From: Shewanella psychrophila | Lineage (GTDB): Bacteria > Pseudomonadota > Gammaproteobacteria > Enterobacterales > Shewanellaceae | Length of the DNA: 64,000 bases | Direction: 5' to 3' | Assembly (NCBI RefSeq): GCF_002005305.1 | Contig: NZ_CP014782.1 | Location: forward strand, 1-64,000 | Shown: positions 53,548 through 61,672 of the stretch, piece after piece | Numbering within the stretch: position 1 is the stretch's first letter | How the letters are laid out: each line of letters opens with the position of its first letter | Translations under genes and position numbers: made by a program | Notes under the pieces: model-generated | Told to the model about the DNA's origin: nothing | What the model saw: the letters and a program-made list of their open reading frames with translations, nothing else | Databases searched by the model: none

Positions 53548-54534
53548 TTACTGTTCGATCAATTCTATCTGTGATAGAAAAAAATCTATCTCTTGTTGTG
53601 TGAATCCATTGAACGTCAATTTAATTATTGTTTTGTTGCTGTAAACATTAACTCTTACAACTGTATTCAGCTCCGACTCTCCAAATTGAAAACCTTGATA
53701 TCCTTTATCTAGTTTAAATTCTAATATGTTTCCATTGATAGCTATAAAAGTTGACTTGAGGATTGTGGACATCAATGCCAGTTTATAGTCATCTAATGAG
53801 GAAAAAAAACTTAGGTCATCTCTTTCAAATTTAAACAGGTATTTGAGTAGTTCAAAATCAGAACTTAAGGGCTTAACACCAACTAAATTCTCTAATTCTT
53901 CAGAGTTCTCTTCGGTTAACAGCTGTTTGAGATAATTTGAGTTTCCAACTACTTTACTAATATTCAATGATTTATAAGTGTTATCATGTTCATAAAAATA
54001 CATTATGCTATCGGTATCGAGTCTCTTACTGCTAACTTTTAAAATATCTAAAGGAATTAATGATTTAGATAACATAAAGCTTAATGATATATCTGTAGAT
54101 ACATCAGAGCTTTGAGGGCGATATTCTATTTTTCTCAACTTAAGTGGGTTGGTATTATTAGTACTTGTTTCTTGGTTCTGGTATTCATTGAAGGCGAGGA
54201 AATAGACCATTCGCGGTAATGTATACAAGGATAAAATAGTTACCAGGATAACAAGAGTAACCGTTATCACTATGTTGAACCGGCTATTCTTAATCTTTTT
54301 TAATAGATAACATGCTACTCGATAAACAAGCATGGATGTAAAAAAGGTTGCCACTGAATTCATAGCATTAACAGCTTCAGGCTCAAGAGGGAAGAAGTAC
54401 TTCTTAGTGATAAATATAATACTTAAGCTAGAAATTGTCGCAAAGTAGAGTGTGGTTAGCTTCCATTTTAACCTCCTAAAAATGGCCATGCATAAAAGGA
54501 AGAGAGCCAAGATTGTCAGTAGAATAATTTGCAT
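53548..54534 (-). CDS. Hypothetical integral membrane protein
   Basis: 328 residues. Four predicted membrane helices in the first 110 residues (about 2-18, 26-44, 56-76, 86-106) and then a soluble domain of about 215 residues ending FTQQEIDFFLSQIELIEQ. AT-rich compared with its neighbours, with a high share of Asn, Lys and Ser, which suggests recent acquisition. I recognise no family. It stands alone between tag and the amidohydrolase; a parS-like palindrome lies just upstream. Confidence 0.7.
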   Translation of the reverse strand: MQIILLTILALFLLCMAIFRRLKWKLTTLYFATISSLSIIFITKKYFFPLEPEAVNAMNSVATFFTSMLVYRVACYLLKKIKNSRFNIVITVTLVILVTILSLYTLPRMVYFLAFNEYQNQETSTNNTNPLKLRKIEYRPQSSDVSTDISLSFMLSKSLIPLDILKVSSKRLDTDSIMYFYEHDNTYKSLNISKVVGNSNYLKQLLTEENSEELENLVGVKPLSSDFELLKYLFKFERDDLSFFSSLDDYKLALMSTILKSTFIAINGNILEFKLDKGYQGFQFGESELNTVVRVNVYSNKTIIKLTFNGFTQQEIDFFLSQIELIEQ

Positions 54535-54583
54535 GAACCTTCTCTAATTTTGGGCGGATGAAGTATGTATATTATGATAAGAA

Positions 54584-54611
54584 AAAGAGTGTTCCACGTG
54601 GAACACTCTTT
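54584..54611. promoter_or_regulatory. parS: parS-like site in an extended 28-bp palindrome
   Basis: GTGTTCCACGTGGAACAC at its centre; the symmetry extends outward (AAAGA at one end and TCTTT at the other) to a perfect 28-bp palindrome between two minus-strand genes. It could double as a terminator arm for the amidohydrolase gene. Confidence 0.75.
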
Positions 54612-54767
54612 GTCTTATTTAATACCGAAGTATTACTTTTTCTATCTCATTTTTCTTCGCGAAGCGAAAATTTAATTATTTTTTGGTTCTTTCTCTTTAA
54701 AAAATAATTTTCATGAAATTAAAATTTGGCAGTAAAGTTAGCCAGATTTTAAAATTAAAAACAGAAA

Positions 54768-57700
54768 TTAAAGTTCAAAAAAGAAAGGTTTTCTCTCTTT
54801 GCCTCTGTTTTTGGATCCACCGTTGACTTGGTTCATGGTTTCGGCATTGTAGAGTTTGCCGTTGACCATTGTATAAGTCACTCGATCTGTGACTCGAATA
54901 TTTTCGAGTGGGTCACCGTCGATGACGATCAAGTCGGCGAGCTTGCCTTGTTTGATTGAGCCGAGCTGATGATCCATGCCGAAGTGTGTGGCCGGATTGA
55001 TAGTTGCTGTTTTTAGTACTTCGAGATTGCTCATACCACCTTGAGCGAACATCCACATTTCCCAATGAGCGGCTAAACCTTCACGTTGACCATGAGCACC
55101 AATATTGGGTTTAACACCCAGATCATTCATCTCGTTGGCGACACGAGCAACATTGAAATGGTTATAATGTTCATCTGGTGCGGTAGGGCGTCTCATGGAT
55201 CTTGCATCTAATAGATCACTTGGTACATACATAGACAGTCTTGGGTGTGCCCAAACATCTGTTTTATCGTACCAATAGTTCTCACCTGAGATACCACCAT
55301 AAGCGACTACTAGGGTCGGTGTGTAACCGACTTCTGTTTGACTCCAGAGCTGCTTAATATCATTGTAGATAGCTGCCGCTGGTAGTGAATGCTCAATACC
55401 CGTATGACCATCGACTATCATGCTTAGGTTGTGTTGCAGTAAACTGCCACCTTCAGGCACTACCATCATTTCGAGTTCACGAGCCGCGGCAATGACTTGT
55501 TGACGTTGATTACGACGAGGTTGGTTATAGCTCTTCACACTGAATGCACCGACTTTCTTAAGGCGTTCCAGGTGAAACTTAGCATCATCCAGTGAATCTA
55601 TATGGGATGTGTAGCCAGGACCATTGGCTCCATAGAGAATTGTACCAGTCGAGAAGATACGCGGGCCGGCAATATTACCTGCTTTTTGTTGCTCGGAAGC
55701 GGCGAATATCTCAGTTGTATCGTTAGATGGATCATGGATAGCCGTCACACCCAAAGACAAGTTAGAGTAGAGTTCCCAGTTTTGTTGGGGGATTATCTCC
55801 TCTTCACCTTGTGCACCATGAGCATGGGCATCGAACAGACCCGGCATCAAGGTCTTGCCCTTGATGTCTAAAACTGTAGCTTCACTGGGGATTTTTGTTG
55901 ATGAGTCACCGACTGAGACAATCTTATTATCCTTGACGATGACCACGCCATTCTCTATCACCTTATCATCTTCCATGGTGATGATCTTGCCGCCAACGAA
56001 GGCAATTGTTCCACGTGGAACATCGGCCTTCTGTGTGAATCCTAGATCGGTGATCTTAGGTTCGACCTTAGCTTCATCTGAATTAGCTTCCTCGTCATTG
56101 TTGGCTTGACGCTGATCTTTGTACTCGGTATCAACGGCCATTTGGTAGAGCTCAGGACCTAAGGTCCAGTAAAGTTGATCGCTGTTGCCGTTCCAGCTAA
56201 TGCTCTCTCCGGCACGCACACTCAGTTGGCTGACAGGTAGATTACTTGCCTTAGGACCTATCTCTATGGTCTCACCATGCTTAGCAAATGGAGTGACCCA
56301 GACCTTGAACCGCTCAGCGAAAGCGAGCTGCTTGCCATCGGGAGATATGCGGAATTCTGTACCTAGCTTACTGGTGTAATGAACTCGCTTCTGAAAGCCA
56401 TCTAGGTTGATAGAAGCGAACTCTGGGGTCTCTCCTTGAGCCATAAAGTAGACGCGTTTTGAATCGGCAGCAAATTGTGGCTGATAACCATCGGGAGTGA
56501 TGCGGGTATTTTGTTTGCCTTTGATGTCTACCTTGTATAGACCAGTATCCTGAGACCAGGTTCTGGGTGTGATATAGCCGCCCTTGGCCTTACGGTAAAC
56601 AACGAAGGAACCGTCGGGTGAGAAGGTGGGCTCTACATACTTTCCTGGCTCCTTGGTCAGGGTTTTACTGCGCTTGTTTCTAACGCTGACGATTTTAACT
56701 GTGCCTTGGTCTTGATCATCCCAAGTGGTAAACACGATATTTTTGCTGTCACGAGACCACTGGGGATAGAGCTCTCTTAAGTCTGAATCTAGCTTGGTAA
56801 GACGGCTACCTCTTCCCTCTGATTTTCCACCAGAGAGATTTTTAACCCAGAGTTTGCCAAGGGCCTCATAAACCACTTTTTTACCATCCGGTGATACCTG
56901 AGCCATACGCAGCATCTTGACGTCGAATACATCTTTATCAAGATCTTGCTTGAATCGTACCGCAGGCTGAACCGCCAATTCGGTCTTCACCGAGAAGGGG
57001 ATCTGTTTAACTGACTTAGATTCAACATCTAGTTTGTTAATCTTACCGCCAGCCCAGAAGACTATCTCTTCGTTGTCGGCGGTCCAACTCATGGTCGGGT
57101 AAACTCCATGAATGGCCCATGTCTCCTGCATGTCTCTGTCAAGATTGCCGTATAGCTTTTCTTTCTTGCCAGACTTAAGGTCAAGGAGGTACAGGGAAGA
57201 CTGAAATCCATCGCGCTTGATATAGGCAAGCTTAGTTCCGTCAGGGCTAGGAGTAGGTCTTATGGCACCACCTGTGCCTTGAACTAATATTTCTATGTCA
57301 CCGGTTTCGGTGTCATAGCGTTTGATCTTATAGATGCCTTTAACCGAATCTTTAGAATAGTGAAATGTCTTACCTGGAGTCGCGTCCTGACTAAAGTAGA
57401 TATAGCGGCCATCTGGTGAGTAGGCGGGTTCGCCTAAGTCTTTCTGCTCGTTAGGGCGTTCAGTGAGCTTAACCCCTTCGCCGCCAGCCACATGGTATAG
57501 CCAGACTTCTCCGGCGCCCAGGCTACGTGAGCCTGTATAGTGCTTACGTGCAATTAAGTATTGTGAATTAGGGCTCCAGGCTGGGCTATTGAGCAGGCGG
57601 AAGGTTTCGTTGGTTACGGCTCTTGGATTACTGCCATCGGCGTCCATGATCCAGATATTGTCGCCACCATCCTCATCCGAGGTAAAGGCAATATACTTTC

Positions 57701-58013
57701 CGTCCGGGCTATAGGTAGGCTGCATCTGCCAGGCGATACCTTTGGCTAATACTTTGGCTTCACCACCTTGCATAGGGATCTGATAGATATCACCCAGCAT
57801 GTCGAACACGATGGTTTTACCATTCGGGCTGACACAGATGTTCATCCAAGTACCTTCGGAGACATCAATCTTAACTCTCTCAAGGGGGGCATTAGCCGGT
57901 GCATTTACCTGCCACTTGGTTTCCTTGTCTGAGGTTGATTCACTCGCCATTATTGGCAAACTTAAACTAAGTGCGATTGCTGCACATAGAGGAGTTAGCT
58001 TTTGTTTTATCAT
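54768..58013 (-). CDS. Secreted amidohydrolase with N-terminal TolB-like beta-propeller
   Basis: 1081 residues. Signal peptide to about IMAS. Residues about 50-640 hold repeated PD40/TolB-type blades (TYSPDGKYIAFTSDEDGGDN, AYSPDGRYIYFSQD, PTFSPDGSFVVYRKAKGG and others). From about 690 an amidohydrolase domain follows: MPGLFDAHAHGAQG (HxH metal site), VDGHTGIEHSLP, PNIGAHGQREG and the closing GSIKQGKLADLIVIDGDPLENI. Such periplasmic propeller-amidohydrolases are thought to act on peptides or related amides; substrate unknown. A second parS-like sequence lies inside at 56007-56022. Confidence 0.9.
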   Translation of the reverse strand: MIKQKLTPLCAAIALSLSLPIMASESTSDKETKWQVNAPANAPLERVKIDVSEGTWMNICVSPNGKTIVFDMLGDIYQIPMQGGEAKVLAKGIAWQMQPTYSPDGKYIAFTSDEDGGDNIWIMDADGSNPRAVTNETFRLLNSPAWSPNSQYLIARKHYTGSRSLGAGEVWLYHVAGGEGVKLTERPNEQKDLGEPAYSPDGRYIYFSQDATPGKTFHYSKDSVKGIYKIKRYDTETGDIEILVQGTGGAIRPTPSPDGTKLAYIKRDGFQSSLYLLDLKSGKKEKLYGNLDRDMQETWAIHGVYPTMSWTADNEEIVFWAGGKINKLDVESKSVKQIPFSVKTELAVQPAVRFKQDLDKDVFDVKMLRMAQVSPDGKKVVYEALGKLWVKNLSGGKSEGRGSRLTKLDSDLRELYPQWSRDSKNIVFTTWDDQDQGTVKIVSVRNKRSKTLTKEPGKYVEPTFSPDGSFVVYRKAKGGYITPRTWSQDTGLYKVDIKGKQNTRITPDGYQPQFAADSKRVYFMAQGETPEFASINLDGFQKRVHYTSKLGTEFRISPDGKQLAFAERFKVWVTPFAKHGETIEIGPKASNLPVSQLSVRAGESISWNGNSDQLYWTLGPELYQMAVDTEYKDQRQANNDEEANSDEAKVEPKITDLGFTQKADVPRGTIAFVGGKIITMEDDKVIENGVVIVKDNKIVSVGDSSTKIPSEATVLDIKGKTLMPGLFDAHAHGAQGEEEIIPQQNWELYSNLSLGVTAIHDPSNDTTEIFAASEQQKAGNIAGPRIFSTGTILYGANGPGYTSHIDSLDDAKFHLERLKKVGAFSVKSYNQPRRNQRQQVIAAARELEMMVVPEGGSLLQHNLSMIVDGHTGIEHSLPAAAIYNDIKQLWSQTEVGYTPTLVVAYGGISGENYWYDKTDVWAHPRLSMYVPSDLLDARSMRRPTAPDEHYNHFNVARVANEMNDLGVKPNIGAHGQREGLAAHWEMWMFAQGGMSNLEVLKTATINPATHFGMDHQLGSIKQGKLADLIVIDGDPLENIRVTDRVTYTMVNGKLYNAETMNQVNGGSKNRGKERKPFFFEL
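56007..56022. promoter_or_regulatory. parS: parS-like site (inside the amidohydrolase gene)
   Basis: TGTTCCACGTGGAACA, a perfect 16-bp palindrome identical to the site at 60407-60422. Confidence 0.8.
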
Positions 58014-58430
58014 TTTAATCCCTAGTTTTCTTATTTTAATTGAGTCATTACTGGCTATAATTATTCTTTATTGATTGTGCCAGACTTTTATTAAAGCGAA
58101 CTTAGTTGTTGTTTTTGTGACGCTAGTGTTTTTTGTATGCAGTATTCAAGTTAATTTAGCCTGTCTTTTATCGCATATTTAGGGGGCGGGTAAAACAACT
58201 ATCGTGTAGCAAAATTGTTAATTGGTGCTGGATTTGGGACTCATTGTATAGCTGAATACATTGGTATTTTTGGAGAGAGGTTTTTTGGTTAGTTTTGTTG
58301 CTTGGACAGGCTTGCTGTAGATTTTTGAATGAATATGTAGGATTGAGAAAGAAGAAAATTTGCCTTAGCGTAACTCGATAGCCAGAGCTAAGGCCATCGA
58401 GTTTGGTTTTGCATTTGCAGGTAAGGCGGT
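58014..58430. other. Intergenic region with a hairpin
   Basis: About 415 bp between the amidohydrolase start and the MOSC gene end. A stem AACTCGATAGCC / GGCCATCGAGTT (58372-58403) could terminate the MOSC gene, although the T tract is poor. Nothing else recognised. Confidence 0.5.
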
Positions 58431-58868
58431 TTAGTTCAGTTGAACTGTATCGCCTTCAAAGATTTCCGCATCATTCAATACTCGGCAGGTGACGCCGCCA
58501 CGCCAATCAGGTCTTAATGCGGCTTCGAGTCCGGCATGAGCTATTTCCATCTTCTTACATGGGTCTGTTTCGCCGGTGATCTCGAGTTTAAGTTCACCAA
58601 TCTCGAGAATCTTGCCGACATGCTCGGGAGTAAAGCTCAGTCCTTCGACCAGCAAGTTCGCTCTACGAGTGGTCCAAGGTAACAGGGTATTAAGCTCACT
58701 ACAGACGGTCTGCCATTGTTCTTTCGACATAACAGTGACTTGTCGCTTGCTTGGTCGGCCGAAGAAGTCCTGTTCGACACCATGGGAACAAGTGACATTC
58801 GCCTTAGTAACGAGTGTCATAGGTTGCTGCTTAATGGGCTTAAATCCGATGGCAATGAGCGTCGACAT
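58431..58868 (-). CDS. MOSC-domain protein
   Basis: 145 residues from ATG 58868, with AAGGA seven bases upstream; an ATG at 58883 is the alternative. A single MOSC domain: the conserved region with RRANLLVEG, LEITGETDPCKKM including the conserved Cys, and WRGGVTCRVLNDAEIFEGDTV. MOSC domains bind sulfur or molybdenum-cofactor ligands and act in sulfur transfer or detoxification of N-hydroxylated bases. It lies next to tusA, also a sulfur-trafficking gene, though 33 bp apart. Confidence 0.9.
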   Translation of the reverse strand: MSTLIAIGFKPIKQQPMTLVTKANVTCSHGVEQDFFGRPSKRQVTVMSKEQWQTVCSELNTLLPWTTRRANLLVEGLSFTPEHVGKILEIGELKLEITGETDPCKKMEIAHAGLEAALRPDWRGGVTCRVLNDAEIFEGDTVQLN

Positions 58869-58901
58869 AGATGATTCCTTCATGTTGTTAAGGCTTGCGG
58901 T

Positions 58902-59171
58902 TCAGAGACCTTTTTGGATTAAATACTGGTAGGGTGTTTTATCTGTACTGCTCGAGAGTAGCTTATGATCCATAAATTCACAGAAGCTAGGAATATCTCG
59001 GGTAGTGGCAGGGTCATCTGCGATAATCAGCAGGGTCTCGCCAGCTTCCATTTTTCGTACTGACTTACGAACCATCATCACAGGCTCTGGACATCTGAGT
59101 CCAATGGCATCTAAATGATGGTCGGCTTGATTCATGCCATCGATAATAGTATCACTCACTCGGTCGCTCAT
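58902..59171 (-). CDS. tusA: Sulfur carrier protein TusA
   Basis: 89 residues. The persulfide-carrying C27 sits in GLRCPEPVMMVRKSVRKM, and DDPATTRDIPSFCEFMDH is the second conserved block. TusA passes sulfur to TusBCD/MnmA for 2-thiouridine in tRNA and to molybdenum-cofactor synthesis. A shorter start at Met13 is possible. Confidence 0.95.
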   Translation of the reverse strand: MSDRVSDTIIDGMNQADHHLDAIGLRCPEPVMMVRKSVRKMEAGETLLIIADDPATTRDIPSFCEFMDHKLLSSSTDKTPYQYLIQKGL

Positions 59172-59323
59172 AATTCCTCAACCATATATTTGCCATCTAA
59201 CCTACTGCAAATCAGAGGATAGGCTTGTAAATAGGTGACTAATAATACGCTAGCAAAGTTAATAATCCAAGTTGAGCGATTGCTTTTGTGAGACTAAGAG
59301 TGAGTTGGAAAACAGGACACGAA

Positions 59324-59791
59324 CTAACTCGTAAGTGGAGCGAATTGTGCTTTAGTCACCAGTAGTAACTGTTCTGGTGCTAGTTCGATATCTAATCCTC
59401 GTTGACCACCGCTGACATATATTTTTACGTAGTTCTTTGCGCTAATGTCTATGTAGGTCTTGAGAGGTTTTTTCTGGGCTATAGGGCTGACACCTCCCAA
59501 TTTGTAACCCGTGGACCTTTGCACATCATCGGCATTGGCCATGGCTGCTTTCTTAGCTTTCGTTGCCTTAGCGATGAGTTTCATGCTGAGTTTCGAGTCC
59601 ACGGGAATAATGGCAACCGCGAGTTGTTTGCCATCTAGCTGAACGACTAAGGTCTTAAAGACCTGCTCAGGCTGCAAACCTAATTTTTCAGCGGCCTCTA
59701 AACCATAGGAATCACAACCAGCTTCATGGTGATATTCATGAATGGTGAACTCTATGTTAGCTTGCTTTAATGCATTGATTGCGGGAGTCAT
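59324..59791 (-). CDS. ybaK: YbaK/EbsC-type aminoacyl-tRNA deacylase
   Basis: 155 residues. FTIHEYHHEAG, LGLQPEQVFKTLVVQ, the catalytic-pocket Lys region and GYKLGGVSPIAQKKPLKTYID match YbaK, which hydrolyses Cys-tRNA(Pro). The start overlaps the end of the acetyltransferase gene by 4 bp. Confidence 0.93.
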   Translation of the reverse strand: MTPAINALKQANIEFTIHEYHHEAGCDSYGLEAAEKLGLQPEQVFKTLVVQLDGKQLAVAIIPVDSKLSMKLIAKATKAKKAAMANADDVQRSTGYKLGGVSPIAQKKPLKTYIDISAKNYVKIYVSGGQRGLDIELAPEQLLLVTKAQFAPLTS

Positions 59792-60291
59792 GCTTGTTTC
59801 TGCTCTTCACAATAAACGTCATTAACCTTTAGCTTCATCACCAGTACATCGACGCCGTGGTAGGTCACCTGTTCGACGGCTTTCCAGCCCATCTTCTTAT
59901 ATAAACCACCAGAGTGATCTTCTGTTTGTAGATATAGTTCGTTTACTCCATGCTTATTAGCTAAATCCAATATGCCATTTATGAGTGTTTGCGCCACAGA
60001 TTTTCCTCTGTGGGCTTTATCTACATAGACACCGCCAAGCCAATGTGATGTTTTGGGGTAAGTCGTCATTTCCTGAAAACGCAATTGAGCCGTTGCAACC
60101 ACTTGGTTATTGACTGTAGCCAAAAGCACCAAGGGGAGTTTGTCTGTATTGAGATAACCATTTAGCTTAGTTTCTAACGCTGAAGTTGATCGACTGCTGT
60201 CGTTACTTATGTATCCCCACTCATCGCTATACCATTTAGCTATTTGCGGGATAGCCTCGGGTTTATCTGCGAGTAATACCAGTTCCATCAA
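59788..60291 (-). CDS. GNAT-family N-acetyltransferase
   Basis: 167 residues. Motif A for acetyl-CoA is VYVDKAHRGKSVAQTLINGI, with the beta-4/beta-5 region LYLQTEDHSGGLYKKMGW. Substrate unknown. It is translationally coupled to ybaK through a 4-bp overlap. Confidence 0.9.
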   Translation of the reverse strand: MMELVLLADKPEAIPQIAKWYSDEWGYISNDSSRSTSALETKLNGYLNTDKLPLVLLATVNNQVVATAQLRFQEMTTYPKTSHWLGGVYVDKAHRGKSVAQTLINGILDLANKHGVNELYLQTEDHSGGLYKKMGWKAVEQVTYHGVDVLVMKLKVNDVYCEEQKQA

Positions 60292-60406
60292 TGGACTCCA
60301 TAAGAATTTGTGAACAATAGTGCCTATTTTTGCCAGATTTTTATATATTTTTCAAGGGGATATTCGAGCTGTTTGCGGAGAAATTTTCTATTGCTTGGGA
60401 GTAAGA

Positions 60407-60422
60407 TGTTCCACGTGGAACA
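60407..60422. promoter_or_regulatory. parS: parS-like site (intergenic)
   Basis: TGTTCCACGTGGAACA, a perfect 16-bp palindrome between the acetyltransferase gene and the fadA terminator. Confidence 0.82.
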
Positions 60423-60423
60423 T

Positions 60424-60457
60424 AAAAAAGACCCTAGGAACTCGTCCCTAGGGTCTT
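60424..60457 (-). terminator. Terminator of fadBA
   Basis: AAGACCCTAGG / CCTAGGGTCTT stem (60428-60438 and 60447-60457); on the minus strand it is followed by a T run. Confidence 0.92.
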
Positions 60458-60490
60458 CATATCTTATTTAATACTTCTAGCTACAGAAGA

Positions 60491-61654
60491 TTAAGGTCTT
60501 TCGAATATTGTTGCTATGCCTTGGCCTAAGCCGATACACATGGTCGCCAGACCATATTTTGCATCTTTGCTTTCCATCAAGTTGATAAGCGTTGTAGAGA
60601 TTCGAGTACCAGAGCATCCTAATGGATGACCGAGTGCGATAGCACCACCGTTGAGGTTAATCTTCTCATCGACAACATCCATTAAGCCTAAGTCTTTTAC
60701 ACAAGGTAGAGACTGGGCGGCGAAGGCTTCGTTAAGCTCGATAACATCAAGATCATCGACAGTTAGTCCAGCACGCTCTAATGCTTTTTTAGTCGCAGGA
60801 ACCGGACCATAGCCCATGATGGCGGCATCACAACCTGCAACAGCCATAGAGCGGATGCGTGCACGGATTGGTAAGCCTAAAGCCTTGGCTTTCTCTTCTT
60901 CCATGACCAGCATGGCTGAAGCTCCATCAGACAGTGCTGAAGATGTTCCCGCTGTGACTGTGCCATTGGCAGGGTCGAAAGCAGGTCTAAGTCCTGACAG
61001 TGACTCCATTGATGTTTCAGGACGAATAACTTCGTCATGCTCAACCGTGATCAAGGCACCATTGGCATCATGACCTTCGATTGGGTGGATCTCATTGGCG
61101 AAGCGACCTTCGACTGTGGCTGCATGAGCACGTTGATGTGAGCGTACCGCAAATTCATCTTGCTGCTCTCGTGTGATGCCGTGCATCTTTCCTAGCATTT
61201 CAGCCGTAAGACCCATCATGCCCGATGCCTTTGCTACATTGCTGGCAAGGCCGGGATGGAAGTCGACACCGTGATTCATAGGAACGTGGCCCATGTGCTC
61301 GACACCACCGACGATAAACGTATCGCCTTGACCTGTCATAATTGCGCGTGCCGCTTGATGTAGGGCATCCATAGATGAACCACATAAACGGTTTACGGTC
61401 ACGCCGCCAATCTGCTTAGGCAGCCCCGCTAGGAGTGATGCGTTACGTGCGATATTGAAGCCTTGCTCCAGAGTCTGTTGAACACAGCCCCAGATCACGT
61501 CTTCAATGGTATTAGGATCTAGCTTGGGATTACGCTCAACCAGTGCCTTCATTAATTCTGCAGAAAGAGTCTCTGCACGTACATTTCTAAATACTCCAGC
61601 CTTAGAGCGGCCCATGGGAGTACGAATGCAATCTACGATAACTGCTTGTTTCAT
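60491..61654 (-). CDS. fadA: 3-ketoacyl-CoA thiolase FadA
   Basis: 387 residues from ATG 61654, exactly the E. coli length; GGAAGGAA lies upstream, and a GTG at 61672 is not needed. Thiolase signatures: the nucleophilic Cys in NRLCGSSMDALHQA, the acid/base His in NGGAIALGHPLGCSG and Cys in ATMCIGLGQG. It is the beta subunit of the aerobic fatty-acid oxidation complex and follows fadB by 18 bp. Confidence 0.98.
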   Translation of the reverse strand: MKQAVIVDCIRTPMGRSKAGVFRNVRAETLSAELMKALVERNPKLDPNTIEDVIWGCVQQTLEQGFNIARNASLLAGLPKQIGGVTVNRLCGSSMDALHQAARAIMTGQGDTFIVGGVEHMGHVPMNHGVDFHPGLASNVAKASGMMGLTAEMLGKMHGITREQQDEFAVRSHQRAHAATVEGRFANEIHPIEGHDANGALITVEHDEVIRPETSMESLSGLRPAFDPANGTVTAGTSSALSDGASAMLVMEEEKAKALGLPIRARIRSMAVAGCDAAIMGYGPVPATKKALERAGLTVDDLDVIELNEAFAAQSLPCVKDLGLMDVVDEKINLNGGAIALGHPLGCSGTRISTTLINLMESKDAKYGLATMCIGLGQGIATIFERP

Positions 61655-61672
61655 TGTTTTATTCCTTCCCAC

